A stretch of 64,000 nucleotides of DNA from Lentimonas sp. CC4. Lineage in GTDB: Bacteria; Verrucomicrobiota; Verrucomicrobiia; Opitutales; Coraliomargaritaceae. Positions 19,333 to 27,462 of the stretch are shown here, in pieces (the stretch's first letter is position 1; each line of letters opens with the position of its first letter). The DNA is taken from the NCBI RefSeq assembly GCF_902728235.1, contig NZ_CACVBO010000001.1:992001-1056000 (forward strand), read 5' to 3'. Under the pieces are notes generated by a model that did no database searches, had not been told where the DNA came from, and saw only the letters and a program-made list of their open reading frames with translations. The position numbers were made by a program, and so were the translations under genes.

Positions 19333-19342
19333 GCTCCGCGCC

Positions 19343-19843
<501 letters not shown>

Positions 19844-19847
19844 TAGC

Positions 19848-19953
19848 GGGAGGGACGATCCTCGTCCGCTCAGTGTGCAAGTGCTCATTATCGGTGCTAA
19901 GGCTCGGCTGACGGCAGCGTAGAACGCAGCAGGCAGCGGAGGCCATCCCTCCC
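19848..19953. repeat. Family B intergenic element, copy 3
   Basis: Ends GGGAGGGACG and CATCCCTCCC. The inner AGGCTCGGCTGACGGCAGCG is identical to the copy at 18471, while the left half is shorter and diverged. Confidence 0.7.
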
Positions 19954-20032
19954 AACTTAACACAGTAGTCGCGGCATCCTGCCGCGTTGCATACCCAAAG
20001 GCAAAACGGCTAGAAGCCGTAGCTACTGTCAG

Positions 20033-20102
20033 CCGTAGCGCGGTGCTTTAGCCCGCGTGCCGAGCCTCAGCAAAGAACTGCGGCTAAAGCACACAGCTAC
20101 GG
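20033..20102. repeat. Family C element with GTGCTTTAGC arms
   Basis: Left arm CCGTAGC-GCGGTGCTTTAGC and right arm GCTAAAGCACACAGCTACGG form an imperfect inverted repeat of about 23 bp. Just upstream are two more small hairpins (GCGGCA-TCC-TGCCGC near 19977 and ACGGCT-AGA-AGCCGT near 20006), so the full element may begin near 19975. Confidence 0.6.
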
Positions 20103-20161
20103 TCCGAAACCTTCAACTCATCGGCCTGATACCAACATGCGACTAAAACTGGTAAAAAGGT

Positions 20162-20269
20162 TTAACCGCAGAGATCGCTGAGTGCGCCGAGGAGATGGGG
20201 AGGGCTGCGTGAAATGCTCTGCGTCAGCTCTCAGCGTGCTCTGCGATCTCTAGCGTAGCGGGCGGTTAA
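20162..20269. repeat. Family D element: inverted arrays of 9-bp units
   Basis: Ends TTAACCGC and GCGGTTAA. After the left end come 9-bp units GCAGAGATC, GCTGAGTGC and GCCGAGGAG; before the right end come units CTCAGCGTG, CTCTGCGAT and CTCTAGCGT, the reverse complement of the same pattern. The whole can fold into one long imperfect hairpin. Confidence 0.6.
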
Positions 20270-20441
20270 CAAATACAGCTGAAAAGTATTCACAGTCGTC
20301 TTCCCTTCGATGGCTACATACTACCAGAAAATGTCAAAGGATAGTATTACCCCACCCAATAAACACAGACACAACACTGCGACTCTAAGTTTTCCTTAGC
20401 AAACCCGTTGACAGAATCAATCGACTCCATACTCAAAAGTC

Positions 20442-20834
20442 GTGCGCACACACTTCCAGCAAAACAGACAAACCCCAGCAGGATACCGCTACCAAGCGAT
20501 TTCAGCTGCGTTGGCGATGCTGGTATTGCTACTCTCATTCGCCAGTGCGAGCCCGACGTTGCACAGCTGGTTACACGCAGACGCCGGATGCGAACATCAT
20601 CACGATGACCACGACCATGCCCCTGAGCATTCGAAGTCATCCGAAGAGTCCGGTGACCATTACTGCGCCGTTACGCTCCTCCACTCCGGAGCCACGCTTT
20701 CCATACCAGTCGAACTACCACAGCTCGGCGATTCACTGCTTGCCGTCCTATCGATCCATCAGGAATCCATCCGGTATGAGCACCCCAGCCTCCCTTACTC
20801 TGCACGAGGCCCCCCGACTCTAATCGTTGTTTAA
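20442..20834 (+). CDS. Small His-rich exported protein before a TonB receptor
   Basis: About 130 residues from GTG 20442; the exact start is uncertain. A hydrophobic stretch (AISAALAMLVLLLSFASASP) resembles a signal peptide or anchor, followed by LHSWLHADAGCEHHHDDHDHAPEH, a dense His/Asp cluster with one Cys, then HYCAVTLLHSGATL and a Pro-rich end. The composition suggests binding of zinc or a similar metal outside the cytoplasm. The TonB receptor 57 bp downstream also has a His-rich loop, so the two genes probably belong to one metal-uptake unit. Small Cys/His proteins of this layout (DUF2946-like) occur beside TonB receptors, but membership was not confirmed. No clear Zur box was found. Confidence 0.6.
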   Translation: MRTHFQQNRQTPAGYRYQAISAALAMLVLLLSFASASPTLHSWLHADAGCEHHHDDHDHAPEHSKSSEESGDHYCAVTLLHSGATLSIPVELPQLGDSLLAVLSIHQESIRYEHPSLPYSARGPPTLIVV

Positions 20835-20890
20835 AACCACTCTGTCACCGCTCGATGCGGTGACGCGTAACAACTTTTACAGTCCAATTA

Positions 20891-22912
20891 ATGAATCACT
20901 TTTTTATCAAAAGTGGCGCTTTGCTATGCGCCACAACACTCTTTTACTCGGCGAACGCCGAAGACACTGAAACCACCTACGAACTCGAGGACTATGTCGT
21001 CTTCTCCGGTTCAAGTATCAATCCCCTCGAGGACTATGCGGCACCCGTTAGTGTAATCGATGAGCAAACACTGCAACGCGATACTGGCGGCACACTTGCC
21101 AGCGCACTCGATTGGCAACCCGGCGTCAGCACCAGCGCATTTAGCAGCGGTGCCAGCCGGCCCATCCTCCGCGGCTTTGACGGCCCGCGCGTGCGTATCC
21201 TCAACTCCGGCATCGAATCACTCGATGCCTCCAGCATTAGCCCCGACCACGGCACGACGATCGAGCCACTGCTCACCGACAGTGTCGAAATCCTACGCGG
21301 TCCCTCGACCTTACTTTATGGCAGCTCCGCGATTGGCGGCGCAGTCAACGTCATCGGTAAGGAGATGCCACGCGAGCGCTTAGATCCTGACAAGAACATC
21401 GAAGGAGCCGTCGAAGCGCGCCACAGCACCGTGTCCGACGGCGACACCTACCTAGGCTACGCCACCGTGGGTGAAGGCGACTGGGCGGTCTCAGTCACCG
21501 GTCTCAAGCGTAATGACGACGACTACGAGATCCCCAGCGATGCTCAGGAAGACGGCGAAGGCGACACACTCGACAACAGCTTTTTCGAATCCGAGTCTTA
21601 TTCAATCGGCGGCAGCTGGTTCTTTGGTGAGACCAGCCGCATCGGCTTTGCCTATTCACACTACGACTCGAAGTATGGCGTGCCTGGGCACGAACACCAT
21701 GACCACGGAGGAGGAGGACATCACGATGATGATGAGAACGTGCACATCGATCTCGACAGCGATCAATACGATATGGACTTTGAGGTCGCTGAGCCATTCG
21801 AAGGTATCGAGGCCCTTCGTGTGCGACTCGGTTACACCGATTATCAGCACAAAGAAATTGAAGGTTCAGAGGTCGGCACAAAATTCGAAAACGAAGGTTG
21901 GGAGCTCCGCACCGAAGCAGTGCATAGCCCATGGTCCATCATCGATGAAGGTATGATCGGTATTCAATTATCAGATACCGATTTTTCAGCGAAGGGCGAA
22001 GAAGCCTTCACGCCTCCAGCAACCACGAAGACACAGGCCCTCTTCTTCAGTGAGCACATTCATGGCGATGTCATGCGCTACGAATTTGGAGGCCGCGTTG
22101 AGCGCTCCGACATTACCGCGAAAGGCGTCCATGATGACTACGACGACCTCGCGCTCAGCGTAGCGATTGCAGCCACTTGGCAGATTAACCCGAGCAATGA
22201 ACTCTCTTTGGTGTTACAACGCTCTCAGCGCAACCCGAACTCGACAGAGCTCTATGCCGACGGACCACACCTGGCCACTCAGCAATACGAAATCGGCGAT
22301 ACGGATCTTGAACAAGAGACCGCCTATGGAATCGACCTAACCTACTTAACGCGGCAAGATCGATGGAAGGCAGAGTTCTCGGTGTTCTACACCTACTTCG
22401 ACGATTATATATTTGCGGAAGACCTCGGCTACGAGACCGATCACCTCGACACCTATCAATTCGTTGCCGTCGATGCACAATTCTACGGCTTTGAAACAAG
22501 CGTTGACACCACCCTATTTGAATCATCAGAGAGCTCCGTCGTGCTGAGCCTGATGAGTGATTACGTGCGCGCACTCAACGACGATGACGACGATGACCTA
22601 CCACGCACCCCGCCACTACGTGTCGGCTCTAGACTAGGAATGACTCATGGACTATGGGATGCTGGCATCGAACTACGCTATGCCTTCAAGCAAAACAATG
22701 TCGCAGATAATGAAACCGAGACCGACGGCTACACCCAGCTCAACGTCGACCTCAGCCGCCGCGTCGAATTCAAAAACAACATCGCAGCCGTCTTCTTTGT
22801 CCGCGGAGAAAACCTGCTCGATGAAGAAATTCGCTACAGCACGTCCTACCTCAAAGACGAGGCACCACTGCCTGGGATCAACTTCACCATGGGCAGCCGC
22901 ATCGAGTTCTAA
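20891..22912 (+). CDS. TonB-dependent receptor, probably for zinc (ZnuD-like)
   Basis: A 673-residue outer-membrane receptor. Signal peptide (HFFIKSGALLCATTLFYSANA), then a plug domain with LEDYVVFSGSSINPLEDYAAPVSVID, GVSTSAFSSGASRPILRGFDGPRVRILNSGI, a VEILRGPSTLLYGSSAIGGAVNV motif and the barrel ending in FTMGSRIEF (C-terminal Phe). The plug motif RPILRGFDGPRVRIL with SISPDH is typical of ZnuD and related zinc or heme receptors. A loop near residues 267-290 reads GHEHHDHGGGGHHDDDENVH, a metal-binding segment. Together with the His-rich protein just upstream, zinc is the best guess for the substrate; cobalt or nickel remain possible. Confidence 0.87.
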   Translation: MNHFFIKSGALLCATTLFYSANAEDTETTYELEDYVVFSGSSINPLEDYAAPVSVIDEQTLQRDTGGTLASALDWQPGVSTSAFSSGASRPILRGFDGPRVRILNSGIESLDASSISPDHGTTIEPLLTDSVEILRGPSTLLYGSSAIGGAVNVIGKEMPRERLDPDKNIEGAVEARHSTVSDGDTYLGYATVGEGDWAVSVTGLKRNDDDYEIPSDAQEDGEGDTLDNSFFESESYSIGGSWFFGETSRIGFAYSHYDSKYGVPGHEHHDHGGGGHHDDDENVHIDLDSDQYDMDFEVAEPFEGIEALRVRLGYTDYQHKEIEGSEVGTKFENEGWELRTEAVHSPWSIIDEGMIGIQLSDTDFSAKGEEAFTPPATTKTQALFFSEHIHGDVMRYEFGGRVERSDITAKGVHDDYDDLALSVAIAATWQINPSNELSLVLQRSQRNPNSTELYADGPHLATQQYEIGDTDLEQETAYGIDLTYLTRQDRWKAEFSVFYTYFDDYIFAEDLGYETDHLDTYQFVAVDAQFYGFETSVDTTLFESSESSVVLSLMSDYVRALNDDDDDDLPRTPPLRVGSRLGMTHGLWDAGIELRYAFKQNNVADNETETDGYTQLNVDLSRRVEFKNNIAAVFFVRGENLLDEEIRYSTSYLKDEAPLPGINFTMGSRIEF

Positions 22913-22947
22913 GCTGAAACGTAGGAGCGAGGCTTCAGGATATTAAT

Positions 22948-23046
22948 CATTCGCGTAGATTCGTGGGATTCGTAGTTAGAATACATCGGTTCGGTGCAGT
23001 TGCTCTGCATTTTTCAACTACGAATCGCGCGAATTTCCGCGAATAG
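22948..23046. repeat. Family G element: ATTCGTG units in inverted halves
   Basis: Left half has three units spaced about 10 bp (CATTCGCGTA, GATTCGTGGG, ATTCGTAGTT). Right half (near 23018-23046) carries the complement (AACTACGAAT, then CGCGAATT and CGCGAATAG). GATTCGTAGTT and AACTACGAATC can pair. A related array of three strict 10-bp units is at 33111-33140. Confidence 0.55.
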
Positions 23047-23080
23047 AGGACGCGATTCGTGGATCATTTGATGATCTGGA

Positions 23081-23398
23081 CTACAGAATCGGATCGATCG
23101 CATACTTCAGCTCCTCGACCAGTTCCGGATCCATAAACTTGTAGCGGTCTTCAATCTCGAGGACATGCACCTCGCAGCCACGCAACGCTTGCCGATACTC
23201 CGCGGCAAGTTGTTGCTTGTGCTTCGATTCCATCACGATCACCAGATCCGCCCACTGTAAATCCTTGAGCGAAACATGCCGACGTGCCTTTGAGCTCGTG
23301 CCAGCAGAGCGGACATTCATCAAAGGCACCTTACTGTAGAGCTTTTCCGCAGTCGGACTGCGCCACTGATTCATGGAGCAGACAAAGAGGACATTCAT
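23081..23398 (-). CDS. Small low-molecular-weight-type protein tyrosine phosphatase
   Basis: A 105-residue protein from ATG 23398 (an ATG at 23413 is in frame but adds only MESET). NVLFVCSMNQWRSPTAEKLY carries the phosphatase P-loop Cys7-X5-Arg13, then RSAGTSS, WADLVIVMESKHKQQL and a D-P (FMDPEL) that can act as general acid. This is the short phosphatase family (COG4551-like), smaller than the usual 150-residue enzymes. The 68-residue gene just upstream on the same strand (17 bp gap) is probably cotranscribed. The substrate is unknown. Confidence 0.87.
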   Translation of the reverse strand: MNVLFVCSMNQWRSPTAEKLYSKVPLMNVRSAGTSSKARRHVSLKDLQWADLVIVMESKHKQQLAAEYRQALRGCEVHVLEIEDRYKFMDPELVEELKYAIDPIL

Positions 23399-23415
23399 CG
23401 TTTCAGATTCCATGT

Positions 23416-23622
23416 TTAAGCCTCCACTAATTTCCAGACGAGAGCATTGCCTCGCTTCTCTCTACGCTCCAACCCGATCTCAACTTCAAGCCGTGCGATC
23501 CACTCCGGACAAGGCTGTTGATAAGACAAATTCAAATCACGCTTTAGCTCTTTCCAAGTCTTGCCAACTGGATCTGCCTTCAAATCAGCTACGATGGCAT
23601 CTCTAAACTCAGTGTATTTCAT
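23416..23622 (-). CDS. Conserved small protein next to the phosphatase
   Basis: A 68-residue soluble protein: MKYTEFRDAIVADLKADPVG, then TWKELKRDLNLSY, CPEWIARLEVEIGLERR and a terminal ALVWKL. The layout (T-W-x-E-L, P-C-P-x-W, then E-x-x-x-G-L-x-R and A-L-V-W) looks like a small winged-helix-type domain. Similar short proteins are remembered beside small tyrosine phosphatases, but this could not be searched here. ATG start at 23622, 17 bp before the phosphatase start. Confidence 0.65.
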   Translation of the reverse strand: MKYTEFRDAIVADLKADPVGKTWKELKRDLNLSYQQPCPEWIARLEVEIGLERREKRGNALVWKLVEA

Positions 23623-23637
23623 GATTAACTCTAATGT

Positions 23638-23733
23638 GTAGGGGTGCTGCTTGCGGCACCCGCGAGCGTTCGAAACATAACAAACTTCTTACGGTTATGG
23701 CCTTTGCGCGGTCTTCGCGAGCAAAGCCCCTAC
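23638..23733. repeat. Family A intergenic element, uninterrupted copy
   Basis: Starts GTAGGGGTGCTGCTTGCGG and ends GCGAGCAAAGCCCCTAC. Compared with 4411-4546 it lacks the 39-bp palindrome. It ends 15 bp beyond the stop of the polyprenyl synthase gene. Confidence 0.75.
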
Positions 23734-23748
23734 CCTCGCCCAGGATCC

Positions 23749-24774
23749 TTACTGAATCCGCCCCAACTGTGCCCGAACCAACTCCGCAATCTTCTGCATC
23801 GCACCGACGGGTGCTAACTCGCTGAACGGTGCCACGGCATCCGTTGCTTTCGCCAGCTCGCCTTCAAAGGTAGCAACCACTTCGTCAAAAATCGGAAAGT
23901 CGTGCAGGCGTGACGTGAAGTCAGCCGACACCGTCTTGTCGCCCGCCTTGAAGCGTGCCATCAAGCTGTCGCGCTCGTCTTCAGGTAATTTCTCAAGCAG
24001 CAACAAGAGCGGCAGTGTGAACTTGCCCTTATCGAGGTCGGTGCCGAGCGTCTTGCCGATCATCGATTCGTCGGCATACAGATCTACCAGATCGTCAAAG
24101 ATTTGATACGCAATGCCCACGTGACGTCCGAACAAGCCGGCAGCTTCGCTGAACGCATCCGAATACCCCGCAATCTTCGCACCCAAACGGCACGACACTT
24201 CAAAGAGCTCAGCCGTCTTGAGCTGAATCACACGAAAGTAAAACTCACGACTGTAGTTCACCTCGCCGCGTTGGTAGGTCTGGGCGATTTCACCGGCACA
24301 CACGCGCGACGTCGCATGTGCAACCGTGCGGCAGACTTCGTTGGTCTCGAACTCAGACGCCAACTTGAGCGCATGCGAAAACAGCACATCCCCGATCAAT
24401 ACCGCAGCCGCTGGGCCGTATTTTTTAGCAGCTGTCTCCTGTCGGTGACGTGTATCTGCTTCATCTAAAATATCGTCGTGCACCAGCGTTGCCAAATGCA
24501 CGAGCTCGATGACCGAGCCCAGCGTCACCAGATCCGCCGCAGCGTTTTCCGCCGGCCCCTGCCAGCCACTGTAAGCCACGAGCATAGGGCGCAAGCGCTT
24601 GCCACTGTGACCGAACACATAGCGCACATGCTCCTGCACTTCCGGCTCGAGCTGCTCCACCTGCGACTGCAGGAAGACATCAAGATCATCCAGGTAAGAT
24701 TTTACCGGTTGGTAAACTTCGGAAAAACCGGCGGCGGCCACTGCATCGGCCTCGGACTGTGAGCGGGTAGTCAT
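23749..24774 (-). CDS. Polyprenyl (octaprenyl-type) diphosphate synthase
   Basis: A 341-residue trans-prenyltransferase that extends allylic diphosphates with isopentenyl diphosphate, giving the side chain of a respiratory quinone. First Asp-rich motif LVHDDILDEADTRH (about residue 100), GDVLFSHALKLA, the CAGEIAQTYQRGE and second Asp-rich motif YQIFDDLVDLYAD are all intact. GKTLGTDLDKGKFTLPLLLLLE is the usual segment following it. The length and the lack of an aromatic residue just before the first motif favour a long-chain product, but chain length cannot be fixed from sequence alone. Transcribed with or after the hydrolase gene, separated by a heptad-repeat spacer. Confidence 0.9.
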   Translation of the reverse strand: MTTRSQSEADAVAAAGFSEVYQPVKSYLDDLDVFLQSQVEQLEPEVQEHVRYVFGHSGKRLRPMLVAYSGWQGPAENAAADLVTLGSVIELVHLATLVHDDILDEADTRHRQETAAKKYGPAAAVLIGDVLFSHALKLASEFETNEVCRTVAHATSRVCAGEIAQTYQRGEVNYSREFYFRVIQLKTAELFEVSCRLGAKIAGYSDAFSEAAGLFGRHVGIAYQIFDDLVDLYADESMIGKTLGTDLDKGKFTLPLLLLLEKLPEDERDSLMARFKAGDKTVSADFTSRLHDFPIFDEVVATFEGELAKATDAVAPFSELAPVGAMQKIAELVRAQLGRIQ

Positions 24775-24872
24775 GTTGGTGAGTAAAACGTTGTTCGTTA
24801 AAAGTTAGTGGTTGGTAGCTGTAACCAACAACGCGCAACGCGCAACATTCAACGAACAACAATCAACGAACA
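24775..24872. repeat. Intergenic array of 7-bp units in two opposed halves
   Basis: From 24824 to 24872 seven adjoining heptads fit ACNNNCA, including ACGCGCA twice in a row and ACGAACA twice. From about 24789 to 24823 the heptads fit the complement (CGTTGTT, CGTTAAA, AGTTAGT, GGTTGGT). CGTTGTTCGTT on the left can pair with AACGAACAACG on the right, so the whole spacer can fold. It fills the gap between the hydrolase and polyprenyl synthase genes. Confidence 0.7.
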
Positions 24873-24878
24873 ACGCTC

Positions 24879-25652
24879 CTACGCCCACTTCTTCAGCGCT
24901 TCAATAAAGCCCTGACGGTCGTCGACGTGCACGTTGTGCCCTGCCTTCGGTAGTGTCACGAGCTTCACTTGAGGTAGCCACTGCTTCATTTCTTTGACGT
25001 CGCCGTCTTTGATAAAGTCAGACTTTCCACCTGCGATCAGGAGTGTCGGCTTATTGAAATTATCCAGCCCACTGAGCGAGTTCTGGCGGATGATTGGCAA
25101 ACTACTGTGCAGCACTTCAAGATTACACTGCCACTCGAGGCCAAACTCACCGCGCACGAGGTTGGTCATGATAAACTGGCGTAGCCCCCAGTCCGGAATG
25201 TTTTGCTTGAGCACCTCTTCGGCTTCACGGCGATTCGTGAATGCACCGGCAGGCACACGCTTCATCGCACGAAATTCATTGTCGTGATACGGAGGATACG
25301 ACTTCGCAGCGATATCTACGATGACCAACTTCTTCACCACCGCTGGGTGATCACAGGCAAACTTCATCGCGATCTTGCCGCCGAGGCTATGTCCCATCAG
25401 CACCACATCCATCAAATCATTGGCTCGCAAATAAGCGGACAGGTCAGACGTCAGCTCCGACCAGCGCATATTATTTGTGTGTGGCGAACCGCCATGATTA
25501 CGCAGATCCAAGATGTGCACATCAAAGCGATCTTTCAGCGCCTTACCGATCGTCGTCCAATTGCGCGAGCCGCCCAACAAGCCATGCAAGATGACCAATG
25601 CGGGTGCCTTAGGATTTTCGAAACGAAGAGAATTGAGCTTAACTGGTGGCAT
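24879..25652 (-). CDS. Alpha/beta-fold hydrolase (YbfF-like esterase)
   Basis: A 257-residue cytoplasmic alpha/beta hydrolase. APALVILHGLLGGSRNWTTIGKAL gives the oxyanion loop (HGLLGG), LDLRNHGGSPH follows strand 4, the nucleophile elbow is GHSLGG (about residue 102), and the end has AGGKSDFIKDGDV (acid) and AGHNVHVD (His). The SRNW and LRNHG words are typical of YbfF-type acyl esterases. The natural substrate is unknown. The heptad array lies between this gene and the synthase gene downstream. Confidence 0.87.
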   Translation of the reverse strand: MPPVKLNSLRFENPKAPALVILHGLLGGSRNWTTIGKALKDRFDVHILDLRNHGGSPHTNNMRWSELTSDLSAYLRANDLMDVVLMGHSLGGKIAMKFACDHPAVVKKLVIVDIAAKSYPPYHDNEFRAMKRVPAGAFTNRREAEEVLKQNIPDWGLRQFIMTNLVRGEFGLEWQCNLEVLHSSLPIIRQNSLSGLDNFNKPTLLIAGGKSDFIKDGDVKEMKQWLPQVKLVTLPKAGHNVHVDDRQGFIEALKKWA

Positions 25653-25707
25653 ACAAAGGAACTACAGAATGAATCTGCCCACGAATTGCACGAACAATCA
25701 GTGCATC

Positions 25708-25756
25708 GTAGGGGCTTTGCTTCGCGAAGACCGCGGATAGGCCACAGGCACACGAA
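25708..25756. repeat. Family A half element
   Basis: GTAGGGGCTTTGCTTCGCG, then AAGACCGCGG, followed by a tail ending CACACGAAGC. It matches in reverse the piece at 32981-33037, including the ACGAAGC/GCTTCGT tail, so this half form is itself repeated. Confidence 0.65.
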
Positions 25757-25927
25757 GCTCCATAACGTCTCCCAAACCCGATGGAGCCGCAAGGAGAGGT
25801 TGCTCAAACACAGATCCTTCCCCATTATCAAAAGTCACAATTCTTGGGGGTAGCAACATAAGCAAGCGGCTGGAAGCACGCTTCTACTTTCCTGCAACTT
25901 TCACGGAATTAAGACGTTAACAAGCTT

Positions 25928-27406
25928 ATGACCTTACGAACCCTCTGCACCCTTCTCTGCGCACTACAGACCTTAAATGCCGCAGACAACCTGACTTACC
26001 CCATTGTTGATACCGCGCAAAACCGAGCTTACGGCGAACGCAACGAAATCAGCTATCCTACCCTAGGCGATCCATTCTATGGGCAAGACGCACAATATGC
26101 TGGAGCCCAACCGTCTTACAAAGACAACGGCGACGGAACAGTCTCGGACAAGGTAACCGGCCTAATGTGGACGCAAGACCCAGGCAAAAAGATGACTTTC
26201 ACCGCAGCCAGCAAGGGTGCTTCCAAGTGTAAAGTCGGTGGCCACACCGATTGGCGTCTGCCAACCATCAAAGAGCTCTATTCACTGATCCAGCTCAACG
26301 GCACCGACCCCGACCCACAGAGTAGCGACACCTCCAACCTCAAGCCGTTCATTGATGACAGCATCTTCAAGTTCACCTACGGAAAAGAAGAAGATGGCGA
26401 TCGCATCATCGATTCACAATTTGCCACCTCAACGAAATATGTCAGCACCACCATGCGCGGCGCCGAAACCATGTTTGGAGTGAACTTTGCCGACGGACGA
26501 ATTAAAGGCTATGGCATTGAAGACCCACGCGGCCGAGGGGAGAAAACCTTTTATGTGCTCTACGTGCGCAACAATCCCGACTACGGCGTCAATCAATTCA
26601 AAGACAACGGCGACGGCACCATCACCGATAGTGCGACGGGACTCACTTGGATGCAGGCCGACAGCACCACAGGTATGGATTGGCCAACCGCGCTCGAATA
26701 TGCCGAAGACCTCGAACTCGCAGGTCACTCGGACTGGCGCCTGCCCAACGCTAAGGAACTTCAGAGTATTATCGACTACACCCGATCACCCGACACCACC
26801 GACTCGGCGGCGATCGACCCGATCTTTGAGGCGACCGTCATTCAGAATGAAGGCGGAAAAAAAGATTTCGCTCAATACTGGACGAGCACCACCCATATCA
26901 GCACGCGCGGTGCCGATACCGCTGTTTACTTTGCCTTCGGCCGCTCACTCGGTTGGATGGCTGATCGTCGCTCCAAATCTGAGAGTAAAACACTACTGGA
27001 TGTCCACGGCGCAGGCTCACAGCGTAGCGATCCAAAAGTCGGCGACGCTTCGCGCTTCCCCGAAGGACGCGGCCCTCAAGGCGACGTGATCCGTATCGAG
27101 AACATGGTGCGCTGTGTGCGCGGAGGAAATGTTGAAATTTCTACAGAGAGTCCAAAGGTCGAGCAACCAAAGGCATCCGCACGCCGACAGTCCCCTAACA
27201 ACGAACCGAAGCAACAACCGAAGCGGGGTGACAGCTCAAACAAAGGCTTTATGTCACGTGAGGATAAAAATAATGACGGCAAAGTCGCCAAAGATGAATT
27301 CCGCGGCCCCGAGCAGCACTTCGACCATCTCGACAAGAACGGCGATGGCTTCATCACCACAGACGAAGCCCCCACAGGTCCACCCTCTAGCCAGCGCAGA
27401 CAGTAA
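25928..27406 (+). CDS. Exported DUF1566 protein with C-terminal EF-hand pair
   Basis: A 492-residue protein with a signal peptide (TLRTLCTLLCALQTLNAA). It begins LTYPIVDTAQNRAYG and FYGQDAQYAGAQPSYKDNGDGTVSD, then has two DUF1566 units, each with a TDWRLP/SDWRLP core (HTDWRLPTIKELYSLIQL and HSDWRLPNAKELQSIIDY), and YVRNNPDYGVNQFKDNGDGTITD between them. After VRCVRGG comes a Pro/Gln/Lys linker and an EF-hand pair (DKNNDGKVAKDEF and DKNGDGFITTDEA). The EF-hand end closely resembles the separate lipoprotein coded at 13912, including GPEQHF and TGPP. First gene of the sulfate-ester locus; the next starts 57 bp on. Confidence 0.86.
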   Translation: MTLRTLCTLLCALQTLNAADNLTYPIVDTAQNRAYGERNEISYPTLGDPFYGQDAQYAGAQPSYKDNGDGTVSDKVTGLMWTQDPGKKMTFTAASKGASKCKVGGHTDWRLPTIKELYSLIQLNGTDPDPQSSDTSNLKPFIDDSIFKFTYGKEEDGDRIIDSQFATSTKYVSTTMRGAETMFGVNFADGRIKGYGIEDPRGRGEKTFYVLYVRNNPDYGVNQFKDNGDGTITDSATGLTWMQADSTTGMDWPTALEYAEDLELAGHSDWRLPNAKELQSIIDYTRSPDTTDSAAIDPIFEATVIQNEGGKKDFAQYWTSTTHISTRGADTAVYFAFGRSLGWMADRRSKSESKTLLDVHGAGSQRSDPKVGDASRFPEGRGPQGDVIRIENMVRCVRGGNVEISTESPKVEQPKASARRQSPNNEPKQQPKRGDSSNKGFMSREDKNNDGKVAKDEFRGPEQHFDHLDKNGDGFITTDEAPTGPPSSQRRQ

Positions 27407-27462
27407 AACAACCCATTCGGCGACACCACATTTACAAGATTCTTTAGCCACCTTCGGGAACT

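Larger units (their letters stand above)
19844..20441. other. Non-coding repeat cluster
   Basis: Three different intergenic element families sit side by side here (family B 19848-19953, family C about 19975-20102, family D 20162-20269). The last 170 bp before the next gene hold no repeat; a TTGACA at 20408 with TACTCA 16 bp later is a weak promoter candidate. Confidence 0.65.
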
